This document shows, in pieces, positions 1-5,680 of a DNA stretch of 6,220 bases. The notes beneath the pieces are model-generated. The model had not been told where the DNA came from and searched no databases. It saw only the letters and a list, made by a program, of their open reading frames with translations. This DNA comes from an uncultured Sphingomonadales bacterium (GTDB lineage: Bacteria; Pseudomonadota; Alphaproteobacteria; Sphingomonadales; Sphingomonadaceae). A program made the position numbers and the translations under genes. The stretch lies in NCBI GenBank assembly GCA_903868655.1, contig CAIPWG010000474.1, positions 1 to 6,220 on the forward strand, in the 5' to 3' direction. Position 1 is the first letter of the stretch, and each line of letters begins with the position of its first letter.

Positions 1-1
1 A

Positions 2-511
2 CGCGTTGCGCACACACCGGTGTTGCTGCGCGAAGGCGGGCGATTGGGTTTCCATCTGGCGCGCGGCAATGCGCTGACGCGACATCTTGCTGCTGCGACC
101 AGCGTGCTGATCGTGGTCAATGGTCCCGATGGCTATGTTTCGCCGCGCTGGTACAGCGAAGCAAATCAGGTTCCGACCTGGAACTACCTGACACTCGAAT
201 GCGAGGGGCCAGTGCGGCCGCAGGACCGCGAGGGCTTGCTTGATCTTTTGACCGCACTTTCTGCGCATAACGAAGCGCGGATCGATGGTCCGCCGTGGAC
301 CATGGACAAAGTTGCACCGGATGCACTGTCACGGTTGGCCGACGCGATTGTCGGGTTTGAGATGGAAGTGCTGAGCTGGCGCCCGACCTTTAAACTGTCG
401 CAGAACAAGCCTAAGACTGAACGCGAGGCGGTGATTGCGGGGCTCGAAGCCAACGGTCAGACCGCGATTGCAGCGCTGATGCGGGCGCTGGTCAAAGACG
501 GGGATCGCTGA
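2..511 (+). CDS. PaiB-like FMN-binding split-barrel protein, 5'-truncated by the window edge
   Basis: The frame is open from base 2, so the gene enters from the left; 169 residues are visible before TGA at 509-511. PaiB-family proteins are usually a little over 200 residues, so roughly 40 N-terminal residues are missing. A GTG at base 20 is probably internal, because codons before it (RVAHTPV) already read as family sequence. Family landmarks are GFHLARGN (visible residues 16-23), VSPRWY (46-51), VPTWNY (57-62), IVGFE near 118 and KLSQNKP near 132. These belong to the flavin-reductase-like split beta-barrel fold that binds FMN. PaiB of Bacillus is described as a negative regulator of sporulation and protease genes, but no DNA-binding domain is visible here and many homologues may be flavin or heme-handling enzymes, so the physiological role is open. 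Its stop shares one base with the start of the phosphatase gene. Confidence 0.88.
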   Translation, partial: RVAHTPVLLREGGRLGFHLARGNALTRHLAAATSVLIVVNGPDGYVSPRWYSEANQVPTWNYLTLECEGPVRPQDREGLLDLLTALSAHNEARIDGPPWTMDKVAPDALSRLADAIVGFEMEVLSWRPTFKLSQNKPKTEREAVIAGLEANGQTAIAALMRALVKDGDR

Positions 512-1176
512 TGACGTTGCGTTTGGCCATATTCGATTGCGACGGCACGCTGGTCGATAGCCAGGCCGATATCGCCAATGCGATGGAAGCCGCCTTTGCG
601 CTCCATGCCCTGCCCGCGCCATCGCGCGCCGCAATCCGCCGGATCGTCGGCCTGTCGCTGGGCGAGGCGATCCGCCAGTTGTGCCCCGATGTCGATACCG
701 TCATGGCCAACAATCTGGTGCAGGCCTACAAGGATGCGTTTCGGGCGAACCGCGCAGCCGGCCGGGTTGAAGAACCGCTTTACGACGGAATTGCTGCGTT
801 GGTTGCCGAACTCGATGCCGCAGGCTGGCTGCTGGCGGTGGCCACCGGCAAAAGCGACCGGGGCCTTGCGCTGTGTCTGGAACGTCACGCGCTGAGCGGA
901 CACTTCATGACATTGCAAACCGCCGACCGCCATCCGTCAAAACCCGACCCGTCGATGATCGAGGCTTGTCTGAGCGAAACCGGCGCAGATCGTAATGCCT
1001 GTGTCATGATTGGCGATACCACGTTTGACATGGCGATGGCTGTCAACGCCGGGGTGCGCGCGATCGGGGTTGATTGGGGATATCACCACCCCGCCGAACT
1101 CGTGAGTGCCGGCGCCGAGGCCGTAGCCGGCTCGGTGGAAGACCTCCGTCGGTTGCTCAAGGGATGGGACGCATGA
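511..1176 (+). CDS. HAD-superfamily hydrolase, subfamily IA, phosphoglycolate phosphatase-like
   Basis: This 221-residue protein has all four HAD motifs. Motif I is FDCDGTLVDS with nucleophile Asp9 and general acid/base Asp11. Motif II is Thr112 in VATGKS, motif III is Lys144 in KPDP, and motif IV is GDTTFD with Asp169 and Asp173. The helical stretch between motifs I and II (about residues 17-85) is the C1-type cap that gives substrate specificity. It is a cytoplasmic magnesium-dependent phosphomonoesterase. Phosphoglycolate is the typical substrate of close relatives, but this subfamily also includes pyrophosphatases and sugar phosphatases, so I assign no symbol. The ATG at 511 overlaps the preceding TGA by one base and has a GGGGA ribosome-binding site at 500-504, so translation is probably coupled. 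The end overlaps the next start as ATGA. In sphingomonads a HAD gene next to the ATP12 gene is, from memory, a common arrangement. Confidence 0.93.
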   Translation: MTLRLAIFDCDGTLVDSQADIANAMEAAFALHALPAPSRAAIRRIVGLSLGEAIRQLCPDVDTVMANNLVQAYKDAFRANRAAGRVEEPLYDGIAALVAELDAAGWLLAVATGKSDRGLALCLERHALSGHFMTLQTADRHPSKPDPSMIEACLSETGADRNACVMIGDTTFDMAMAVNAGVRAIGVDWGYHHPAELVSAGAEAVAGSVEDLRRLLKGWDA

Positions 1177-1391
1177 GCCGCGATCCCGCGCTGCCGCGTT
1201 TCATGGCATTGCAAGTGGCCCGGCTGGGCGGCGCAGTGATCGCACTATTGGGCGTGGTCATCCTCAGCCACGGCCAAAAAATGCTGGCCGCAGTGCCCGA
1301 TGCGGTGGGTGACATGCTGATTGTAGCAGGCGCCGTTGCATTCTTTTTCGTACCTGTTGCCTTGGCAAAACGCTGGAAACGCAGACCATGA
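1173..1391 (+). CDS. Small two-helix inner-membrane protein of unknown function (72 aa)
   Basis: A longer reading from 1074 exists, but its first 33 codons lie entirely inside the phosphatase gene in another frame and read as Arg-rich shadow sequence. The ATG at 1173 is preferred because it overlaps the phosphatase stop as ATGA and has AAGGGA at 1159-1164, eight bases upstream. The 72-residue product has a short basic N-terminus, a first hydrophobic helix at about residues 16-30 (GGAVIALLGVVIL), a short loop with AVPDAVGD, a second helix at about 45-65 (MLIVAGAVAFFFVPVAL), and a basic C-terminal tail, AKRWKRRP. By the positive-inside rule both ends should face the cytoplasm. Its stop overlaps the ATP12 start as ATGA. 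I recognise no named domain. Position suggests co-production with the ATP12 chaperone, but that does not establish a shared function. Confidence 0.82.
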   Translation: MSRDPALPRFMALQVARLGGAVIALLGVVILSHGQKMLAAVPDAVGDMLIVAGAVAFFFVPVALAKRWKRRP

Positions 1392-2086
1392 AACGGTTTT
1401 ATCGGGACGTGCGCGTGGCCCCGGCCGAAGGCGGCTGGCGTGTCGAGCTCGACGGGCGTGCGATCAAGACCCAAGGTGGACGCGCGCAGATCGTACCGAG
1501 CGAGGCCCTGGCCAATGCCATGGCTACCGAATGGGCGAACCAAGGCGATACAATCGATACCGCAGCCTTCGTGTTTCGCGATCTGGCCGACTATGCCATC
1601 GACGTGATCACGCCCGATCCTGCTGCCACGCGCCAAACGCTGGTCGGTTTCGGTGAAAGCGACACGCTTTGTTACCGGGCATTCCCCGACGAGCCGTTTG
1701 CCGCGCGCCAGCAATCCGAGTGGGAACCGCTGCTGTTGGCCGCCGAAGCACGGTTTGGCGTGGCGTTTGTTCGTGTCGCCGGAGTGATCCACCGGCCTCA
1801 GCCCCTCGCCACGCTCAACGCATTGCGCGAACACTGTGACGCGTATGATCCGTTTGCACTGGCCGCACTCCACAGCCTGACCAGCCTTGCCGCTTCATTG
1901 GTGATCGCGCTGGCCGCGATCGAGCCCGGCGCAGATGTTGACGCACTGTGGAATGCTTCGCAGCTCGAAGAGCTATGGCAGGCCGAGCTCTGGGGCAAAG
2001 AGGCCGAAGCCGAAGCACGCCGCGCACGCCGCCACGAAGACTTCACGGCCGCAGCCCGGTTTGCTGCCCTGCTGCGCCTCAGTTGA
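1388..2086 (+). CDS. ATP12-family chaperone for F1F0-ATP synthase assembly
   Basis: This 232-residue protein has the ATP12 layout. The N-terminus KRFYRDVRV is followed by GGWRVELDGRAIKT (about residues 16-29) and a PSEALANAMATEWANQGDTI segment (about 37-56). Then come the LADYAID helix, SDTLCYRA (about 94-101), the QQSEWEPLL motif, and a helical C-terminus with WNASQLEELWQAELWGKEAEAE. In yeast mitochondria Atp12p binds the free F1 alpha subunit before the alpha3beta3 hexamer forms. Alphaproteobacterial homologues are thought to do the same in the cytoplasm, and the family is largely confined to mitochondria and alphaproteobacteria. The ATG at 1388 overlaps the preceding stop as ATGA. The ribosome-binding site is weak (GGAAA about ten bases upstream), which fits reinitiation after the small membrane protein. 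The 3' end overlaps the opposing lipoprotein gene by 8 bases. No atp genes are in the window. Confidence 0.93.
   Translation: MKRFYRDVRVAPAEGGWRVELDGRAIKTQGGRAQIVPSEALANAMATEWANQGDTIDTAAFVFRDLADYAIDVITPDPAATRQTLVGFGESDTLCYRAFPDEPFAARQQSEWEPLLLAAEARFGVAFVRVAGVIHRPQPLATLNALREHCDAYDPFALAALHSLTSLAASLVIALAAIEPGADVDALWNASQLEELWQAELWGKEAEAEARRARRHEDFTAAARFAALLRLS
2079..2086. other. Convergent 3' overlap of the ATP12 and lipoprotein genes
   Basis: The plus-strand ATP12 gene stops at TGA 2084-2086 and the minus-strand lipoprotein gene stops at TGA read from 2081-2079, so the last 8 bases are coding on both strands. No hairpin plus T-run terminator is visible around the junction. Transcription of each block must end inside the opposing gene or by a factor-dependent mechanism. 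Confidence 0.85.
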
Positions 2087-2666
2087 CCCAGTCAGCAACG
2101 GCTTTGGCCACCTGATTGGCGGCGCGATTGACGGCCGGGCCCACCGCTTCGGCATTGGCCGGAACAGCGGCAACGCTTGATTCGAACCGCCTGCTGGTGA
2201 TGGTGCCATCAGTGTTCTGGCGAACCGCATCATAGCGCACGATCACCGAACCGGTCGGCGCGTCATAGCCAAACGCCAGCAATCGACCCGACAAGATTGG
2301 CCCCCGGGTGGTGGTATCGCCTTCGCTGACCAGTTGCGTGCCGTGTGCGCGAATGGTTTCGGCCAGCAAGTGCTGAAACAATCGCGCCGGGCGTTCGACC
2401 CATTGCGCGTTTTTGAGATACGCAACGCGCGCCGCATCGATTTTGACCGCCACGCGCATCACGACGAGTTCGGACCCGGTTTCGGGCGCCAGCACGCTCA
2501 ATTCACCATGCGCCTTGCCGCTCGTCGTGCTGCCATCGACTGGCGCACTTTCCGGGGTCAGCGTGTAGAGCGCAGCGGGTGTTTTGGCATTGCCCAGCCC
2601 CAGATTGATGCACCCGCCCAAGGCCGGAACCAACAAGAGCGGAGCGTAGATCGCGTGGCGCATCAT
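2079..2666 (-). CDS. ABC-type transport auxiliary lipoprotein (PqiC-like, ABC_trans_aux family)
   Basis: The reading can be extended to a TTG at 2708 that overlaps the MCE stop, or to an ATG at 2690. I chose the ATG at 2666 because AGGA lies five bases upstream and because it gives a compact lipoprotein signal of 18 residues, with hydrophobic core APLLLVPAL and lipobox LGGC (Cys19). The chosen product is 195 residues. The mature part begins with a short linker and LYTLTPESAP. It continues through a VMRVAVKIDAARVAYL strand segment and the family-typical NAQWVERPARLFQHLL helix, and ends with NRAANQVAKAVADWVN. Such lipoproteins accompany MCE transporters, for example PqiC with PqiAB, and probably dock the periplasmic conduit at the outer membrane. 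No Asp follows the acylated Cys (Cys-Ile-Asn), which by the E. coli +2 rule favours outer-membrane sorting. It is the last gene of the transporter operon. Confidence 0.88.
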   Translation of the reverse strand: MMRHAIYAPLLLVPALGGCINLGLGNAKTPAALYTLTPESAPVDGSTTSGKAHGELSVLAPETGSELVVMRVAVKIDAARVAYLKNAQWVERPARLFQHLLAETIRAHGTQLVSEGDTTTRGPILSGRLLAFGYDAPTGSVIVRYDAVRQNTDGTITSRRFESSVAAVPANAEAVGPAVNRAANQVAKAVADWVN

Positions 2667-2671
2667 GGCAG

Positions 2672-2675
2672 TCCT
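2672..2675 (-). promoter_or_regulatory. Ribosome-binding site deciding the lipoprotein start
   Basis: AGGA on the minus strand lies five bases before ATG 2666 and eight before the adjacent ATG 2663. The competing TTG at 2708 lacks a clear site, and ATG 2690 has only GAGGGG ten bases away. This favours 2666 or 2663 and a normal-length lipoprotein signal peptide. Confidence 0.5.
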
Positions 2676-2704
2676 GGTGTGATGGAACATCTGTTTCGCG
2701 CCCC

Positions 2705-3643
2705 TCAATGCTTGTAATCAGGCAATTGCGGGCCACCGACCAGCGAGCCGACGCCGCGATCCTTCAACTGGTCGGTCAATTCGCGCAAGGCCTTGGTCGT
2801 CGTGGCCAGATCGTGGATGGCGTTTTCGGCCGCGGGCAAAGTGCGATCATTGATCTGCCGCATCCCGGGCCGCGCGTCATCGGCCAGCGCCTGCAACGAA
2901 GCGGCCGCAGCCGTGGCAGCTTTCAGCGTTTCATGCAGCTGCGTGACAACCCCGTTGTGATCGTCGTTCAAGGCCGAATTGGCCGAATCCGAGAGCTTTT
3001 CAAAACTGGCAAGCGTGTAATTCGCCTGTCGGATCGTGCCCTGCAATTCCAGCAGCGTCGCCTTTACATCGGGTCCGGCCGAGGCGAGATTTGAGCTCAG
3101 CCGGTCAGTATTGGACAGGATATCCGACAGCGCCTGCTGGTTCTTGTCAGACAGAACATTGCTGAGCCGGTTGGTCAGTTCGGTCAGCTTGTCGAGCAGG
3201 ACTGGCGCGCTCGACAGCAATTCGCCCAAGCCGCTGGCTTTGGTCGGAATCATCGGCACGCCCAAAGGCCCCATCGCGGTGATCGGCGGCGCGTTTTTGA
3301 CGGCACCCGACAACTGGATCGTGGTGACCCCGGTAAAACTGCCCTGCAAGCTGGCGGTGGTGCCAACCAGGATCGGCACGCTGCGGTTTACGGCGATCCG
3401 CACGCGCACGTATTGGGGGTCTTTTTCCCACAAGGCGATTTCGGCGACTTGGCCGATCGGCACACCTGAAAACGAGACAGCCGAGCCACGCGCAACGCCA
3501 TCGACCGACTGCTTGAAGAAAATGTCATAGCGGTCTTGCGCCGGGTGATTGAGCCGCGCAATCCACACCACCAGCAGGGCAAGCCCCACCAGCAACGCCA
3601 GCGTTACCGCCCCGACCCAGACATGGTTAGCGCGCGTTTCCAT
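2705..3643 (-). CDS. mlaD: MCE-domain (MlaD-like) periplasmic lipid-transport protein
   Basis: This 312-residue protein starts METRANHVWVG, a typical beginning for this family, followed by one transmembrane anchor (about residues 10-29). The single MCE domain covers about 39-115. It contains DIFFKQSVDGVARGSAVSFSG, GVPIGQVAEI, a VRVRIAVN strand and GSFTGVTTIQLSG. Residues about 137-295 are predicted helical, rich in Leu, Ala, Ser and Asn with few prolines, consistent with helices that assemble into a channel or needle in the hexamer. The tail ends GGPQLPDYKH. It should sit on the inner-membrane permease, facing the periplasm, and pass phospholipid or another lipid toward the outer membrane or back. 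The long C-terminal region makes it larger than E. coli MlaD (about 183 aa), so the symbol is at family level only. The start lies 17 bases inside the ATPase gene, with a G-rich GGCGGGGGA stretch just upstream. Confidence 0.92.
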   Translation of the reverse strand: METRANHVWVGAVTLALLVGLALLVVWIARLNHPAQDRYDIFFKQSVDGVARGSAVSFSGVPIGQVAEIALWEKDPQYVRVRIAVNRSVPILVGTTASLQGSFTGVTTIQLSGAVKNAPPITAMGPLGVPMIPTKASGLGELLSSAPVLLDKLTELTNRLSNVLSDKNQQALSDILSNTDRLSSNLASAGPDVKATLLELQGTIRQANYTLASFEKLSDSANSALNDDHNGVVTQLHETLKAATAAAASLQALADDARPGMRQINDRTLPAAENAIHDLATTTKALRELTDQLKDRGVGSLVGGPQLPDYKH

Positions 3644-4478
3644 CGTCCCCCGCCGTTCTTTCCGAAGCCTTGCTCCACGCAGCCGAAGCAGCGCGCCCGC
3701 GCGGACCGTTGAAATATTCCTGAATCCACGGATGTTCGAGCGCCAGCAATTCCGGGATCGTGCCCACCGCGATCACCCGCTTGTCGGCGAGCACGGCCAC
3801 GCGGTCGCAGATTTCATGCAAAGTGTCGAGATCATGCGTGATCAGAAACACGGTCAAACCCAGGGTCTGCTGCAAACTCTTGATCAATTGATCAAAGGCC
3901 GCCGCGCCAATCGGGTCCAGCCCTGCGGTCGGTTCATCCAGAAACAGCAATTCGGGATCCAACGCCAGCGCCCGGGCCAACCCTGCACGCTTGCGCATAC
4001 CGCCCGACAATTCAGACGGATATTTCAATCCGGCCTCTCCCGACAGCCCGGTCAACAGCACTTTGAAATGCGCGATTTCGGCCAGCAATTGTTCGTCGAT
4101 CGCCGGATAAAATTCGCGCAAAGGGACTTCGACATTTTCGGCGACGGTCAGAGTCGAAAACAGCGCACCACCCTGAAACAGCACCCCCCAGCGTGACCGG
4201 ATAGCGATATCGGCATCATCACGCGCGCCGGTAATCGACTGCCCCAGCACTTCGATCGAACCGGCATCGGTCATCTGCAAACCGATGATGGCGCGCATCA
4301 GTACCGATTTTCCGGTACCCGAACCGCCGACCACGCCCAGAATTTCACCGCGCCGGACGTCGAGATCAAGGTGATCATGGACCACATGATCGCCGAACAC
4401 ATTGCGCAGCGCGCGCACCCGGATCGGGAACGCCGCATCTTCGGCGTCGGCAAGCACGTGCGGACCGTGCACGCTCAC
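3627..4478 (-). CDS. mlaF: MlaF-like ABC transporter ATP-binding protein
   Basis: The open frame extends to 4670, but everything upstream of 4478 lies inside the permease gene and reads as His/Arg/Cys-rich shadow sequence. The GTG at 4478 overlaps the permease stop as GTGA and puts the protein at 283 residues; a second GTG at 4472 is possible. The ATPase motifs are complete: Walker A GGSGTGKS (51-58), Q-loop Gln102 in LFQGGALFS, signature LSGGM (157-161), Walker B LLFLDE (177-182) with catalytic Glu182, D-loop AGLD, and H-loop His215. The LSGGM signature and the GGALFSTLTVAENV segment are characteristic of the MlaF/Ttg2A group. It should bind the permease at the cytoplasmic face and power lipid movement by ATP hydrolysis. 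The C-terminal region after the H-loop ends in a basic, Ala-rich tail that overlaps the MCE start by 17 bases. Confidence 0.94.
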   Translation of the reverse strand: MSVHGPHVLADAEDAAFPIRVRALRNVFGDHVVHDHLDLDVRRGEILGVVGGSGTGKSVLMRAIIGLQMTDAGSIEVLGQSITGARDDADIAIRSRWGVLFQGGALFSTLTVAENVEVPLREFYPAIDEQLLAEIAHFKVLLTGLSGEAGLKYPSELSGGMRKRAGLARALALDPELLFLDEPTAGLDPIGAAAFDQLIKSLQQTLGLTVFLITHDLDTLHEICDRVAVLADKRVIAVGTIPELLALEHPWIQEYFNGPRGRAASAAWSKASERTAGDDGNAR

Positions 4479-5587
4479 CCCCAACCCACTTCGGTGAAGA
4501 ACACCGCAAAAAACGCATCGAGCACAATTACGGTGAAAATCGCCATGACCACCGCCGCAGTGGTACGTGTGCCAACCTCTTCGGCGTTGGCTTTGACTTG
4601 CATGCCTTGGTAGCATCCCGCCAGCGCGACGATCAGGCCGAATACCGGCCCCTTGATCAACCCGACCCACACATCATACGTCGGCACGACCAGCCTGATC
4701 CGCAGCAGGAATGTTACAAACGGTATTCCCAATGACACTTGGCCCAGAAATGCTCCGCCGATGATCCCCATCACCGCTGCATAAACGCCCAGCAGCGGCA
4801 TCATGATGACCGTTGCGATGATCCGTGGCAGCACCAGCGCCTCCATCGGGGAAACCCCGATCGTGCGCATGGCATCGATTTCTTCGGTCAACTTCATCGT
4901 GCCAAGTTCGGCGGCAAAGGCCGAGCCCGAGCGGCCCGCCACCATGATCGCGGTCATCAGGATACCCAGTTCGCGCAGAGTCAGCCGGCCGACCAGATTG
5001 ATCGTGTACACCTCCGCACCGAACTGGCGCAGTTCAACCGCACCTTGTTGCGCGATGACAATCCCGACCAGAAAACTCATCAGCCCGATAATGGCCAGCG
5101 CGTTGACCCCGACCAATTCCATCTGGTGGGTCAGCGCACGGATGCGAAACCGGCCGGGATGGCGCAGCAACACCCCCCCGGCCAGGATCATCTGACCGAC
5201 AAAGCCCAGGACGCCGATCGCACCCCATGCCAATTCGACAACGGTATCGCCCACTTCTGCGGGTACACGCACCCACGCGGGCATTTTGCGCGGCACAGCG
5301 GCCTTGCACCCGTCATCGACTTTGCGAAGCGCGTCGATCAAGCGTTGGGCACTGACGTCGGCATGGTCGATCACCGCGCCGGTATCGCGTACCAACCGGC
5401 AGCAGATCCACGCGCCGACAGTGTCGATTGCGGTAACTCCGGCAAGATCGATATGTGTCACCGGCCGGGCGATGTCGCGCAAGCGCTGATCGAGCGGGCC
5501 TATTTGGGATACGATCAAGGGCCCGGTGAACACCAGTCTGTCGCCAGTCTCGCCGGGGATCAGAGTAAAGTCGGGTGTATCGCTCAT
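4475..5587 (-). CDS. mlaE: MlaE-family ABC transporter permease with N-terminal STAS-like domain
   Basis: The start is placed at ATG 5587 rather than GTG 5593 because AGGTGG lies just upstream of the ATG, giving 370 residues. Residues 1 to about 100 are soluble and STAS-like (strand VTHIDLAGVTAIDTVGAW, with a Asp-Thr-x-Gly loop at 55-58), resembling the separate MlaB protein of E. coli fused in frame. Residues about 115-368 form the MlaE permease domain. It carries an amphipathic segment, then membrane helices around 160-185 and 195-220, the conserved RELGILMTAIMVAGRSGSAF and ELGTMKLTEEIDAMRTIGVSP cytoplasmic loop that contacts the ATPase, and helices at about 253-290, 308-328 and 340-368. 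It forms the inner-membrane core of the lipid transporter. It is the first gene of the operon, and its stop overlaps the ATPase start by 4 bases. Relatives with this fused layout are about 370-380 residues, so it appears complete. Confidence 0.93.
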   Translation of the reverse strand: MSDTPDFTLIPGETGDRLVFTGPLIVSQIGPLDQRLRDIARPVTHIDLAGVTAIDTVGAWICCRLVRDTGAVIDHADVSAQRLIDALRKVDDGCKAAVPRKMPAWVRVPAEVGDTVVELAWGAIGVLGFVGQMILAGGVLLRHPGRFRIRALTHQMELVGVNALAIIGLMSFLVGIVIAQQGAVELRQFGAEVYTINLVGRLTLRELGILMTAIMVAGRSGSAFAAELGTMKLTEEIDAMRTIGVSPMEALVLPRIIATVIMMPLLGVYAAVMGIIGGAFLGQVSLGIPFVTFLLRIRLVVPTYDVWVGLIKGPVFGLIVALAGCYQGMQVKANAEEVGTRTTAAVVMAIFTVIVLDAFFAVFFTEVGWG

Positions 5588-5680
5588 CACCACCTGTCAT
5601 GCGGGAAATATGCTGCATCGGCAAGCGTCTGACAGCGCGAGGTTGCAGCAAAGGCGCCGCGGTGGCAAGGCACAGCCGCC
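5588..5680. promoter_or_regulatory. Divergent intergenic region between the transporter operon and valS
   Basis: These 93 bases separate the two divergent start codons and are the only sizeable noncoding stretch in the window. They must hold the promoter of the transporter operon, and probably that of valS unless valS is read from farther left. I see no T-box-like leader, tRNA-like fold or terminator hairpin, and the space is too short for a T-box. CTGTCA (5594-5599) and TGACAG (5630-5635) form a widely spaced inverted repeat that may be chance. Confidence 0.6.
5607..5635 (-). promoter_or_regulatory. Possible sigma70-type promoter for the lipid-transporter operon
   Basis: Read on the minus strand, CTGTCA (5635-5630) could be a -35 box and CATATT (5612-5607) a -10 box, 17 bases apart. 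Each matches four of six consensus positions. Transcription would begin near 5600, leaving a short leader of about 13 bases before the ATG at 5587, with AGGTGG in it. Matches this weak are common by chance, so this is only the best candidate in a small region. Confidence 0.28.

Noticed and set aside
457..933. 158-codon open frame on the minus strand, antisense to the phosphatase
   Set aside because: It overlaps the catalytic core of a clear HAD protein and has no independent evidence.
1157..1873. 238-codon open frame on the minus strand, antisense to the small membrane protein and ATP12 genes
   Set aside because: It is opposite recognisable coding sequence, shows no family motif, and has biased composition typical of a shadow frame.
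3549..4196. 215-codon open frame on the plus strand, antisense to the ATPase and MCE genes
   Set aside because: The translation is Gln/Arg/His-rich shadow sequence opposite Walker B and signature motifs of the ATPase.
5173..5179. Run of seven C on the plus strand (seven G in the permease coding strand), considered as a phase-variation tract
   Set aside because: The permease frame is intact across it, the tract is short for slipped-strand variation, and such runs occur by chance at this GC content.
4739..5632. 297-codon open frame on the plus strand, antisense to the permease
   Set aside because: It lies almost wholly opposite the well-supported permease gene. Its product is rich in His, Gln, Asp and Arg with no recognisable domain, as expected of an antisense frame in GC-rich coding DNA.
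5588..5680. T-box or other leader riboswitch upstream of valS
   Set aside because: The gap is only 93 bases, shared with a divergent gene, and contains no T-box-like sequence or terminator. T-boxes are mainly a Gram-positive feature.
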